DNA from: Saccharopolyspora montiporae
Lineage (GTDB): Bacteria; Actinomycetota; Actinomycetes; Mycobacteriales; Pseudonocardiaceae
Assembly (NCBI RefSeq): GCF_015209505.1
Contig: NZ_JADEYC010000003.1
Span: 1-54,046, forward strand
DNA: 54,046 nucleotides
Direction of reading: 5' to 3'
Shown here: piece after piece, positions 54,038 through 54,046 of the stretch
Layout: the number at the start of each line of letters is the position of its first letter
Numbering within the stretch: position 1 is the stretch's first letter
Program-made: the position numbers and the translations under genes
The notes under the pieces: model-generated
What the model was told of the DNA's origin: nothing
Database searches by the model: none
What the model saw: the letters and a program-made list of their open reading frames with translations, nothing else

Positions 54038-54046
54038 AAAGGGACC

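Overview
The window is high-GC (about 70%) actinobacterial chromosome. The bc1-aa3 respiratory genes, F420-type oxidoreductases, the glnA/glnE pair and many GTG/TTG starts all point that way. From memory, gene content and order follow the Mycobacterium tuberculosis block Rv2184c-Rv2221c (ArsA-like ATPase, SRPBCC, fadD15, NlpC/P60, DEDDh-UvrC protein, trpD, ctaE-qcrCAB, ctaC/ctaF, asnB, adoK, erpA, DUF3043, cobT-cobS, ilvE, pepA, sucB, TIGR01777 protein, lipB, lipA, DUF4191, RDD, glnA, glnE). The insertions and losses suggest a non-mycobacterial member of the Pseudonocardiales, perhaps Saccharopolyspora-like; the genus is a guess. I saw no tRNA, rRNA, CRISPR array, insertion sequence or prophage gene. 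This is core chromosome, with nearly every base in or beside a recognisable gene.

Layout. 1-9.95 kb: ArsA fragment, SRPBCC protein, metallophosphoesterase, long-chain acyl-CoA ligase, membrane-anchored zinc peptidase, NlpC/P60 cell-wall hydrolase, NYN-domain protein, a DnaQ-UvrC-like fusion nuclease and a PPOX flavoprotein. 10-19.1 kb: respiratory cluster (ctaE-qcrC-qcrA-qcrB and ctaC-ctaF, both on the minus strand) around trpD, a receiver-like protein, an acetate-uptake-type transporter and a stand-alone Lrp ligand-binding domain. 19.3-24.9 kb: asnB, homocysteine methyltransferase, adenosine kinase, S4 protein, erpA, DUF3043. 25-31.6 kb: aldo/keto reductase, cobU-cobT-cobS, a translationally coupled BNR-repeat/MoaD-like pair, ilvE. 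31.6-36.2 kb: DUF402 and permease pair, leucyl aminopeptidase, OsmC, an unknown. 36.4-46.7 kb: lpdA-sucB, TIGR01777 protein, lipB, an LLM oxidoreductase, a TetR regulator divergent from an unknown gene and an SDR, lipA, DUF4191. 46.8-54 kb: RDD protein, glnA with a GlnR-type box, SMP-30, glnE, and a glutamine amidotransferase-like protein without its cysteine.

How the genes work together. CtaC/E/F and QcrA/B/C are parts of one quinol-to-oxygen electron chain. LipB and LipA make the lipoyl group carried by the two lipoyl domains of SucB, which LpdA re-oxidises. GlnE adenylylates the conserved tyrosine of GlnA, and the GlnR box places glnA under nitrogen control. CobU, CobT and CobS assemble the lower loop of cobalamin.

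The strongest sequence-level signal beyond gene content is regulatory. At least 18 genes have a TANNNT -10 hexamer ending 6-8 nt before the start codon, the hallmark of leaderless transcripts. I used it to choose several start codons. Other points worth a second look are two matching 15-bp palindromes beside the tetR gene, four regularly spaced GlnR half-sites before glnA, the coupled ubiquitin-like/BNR pair, and two degenerate family members: a receiver-like domain and a cysteine-less amidotransferase.
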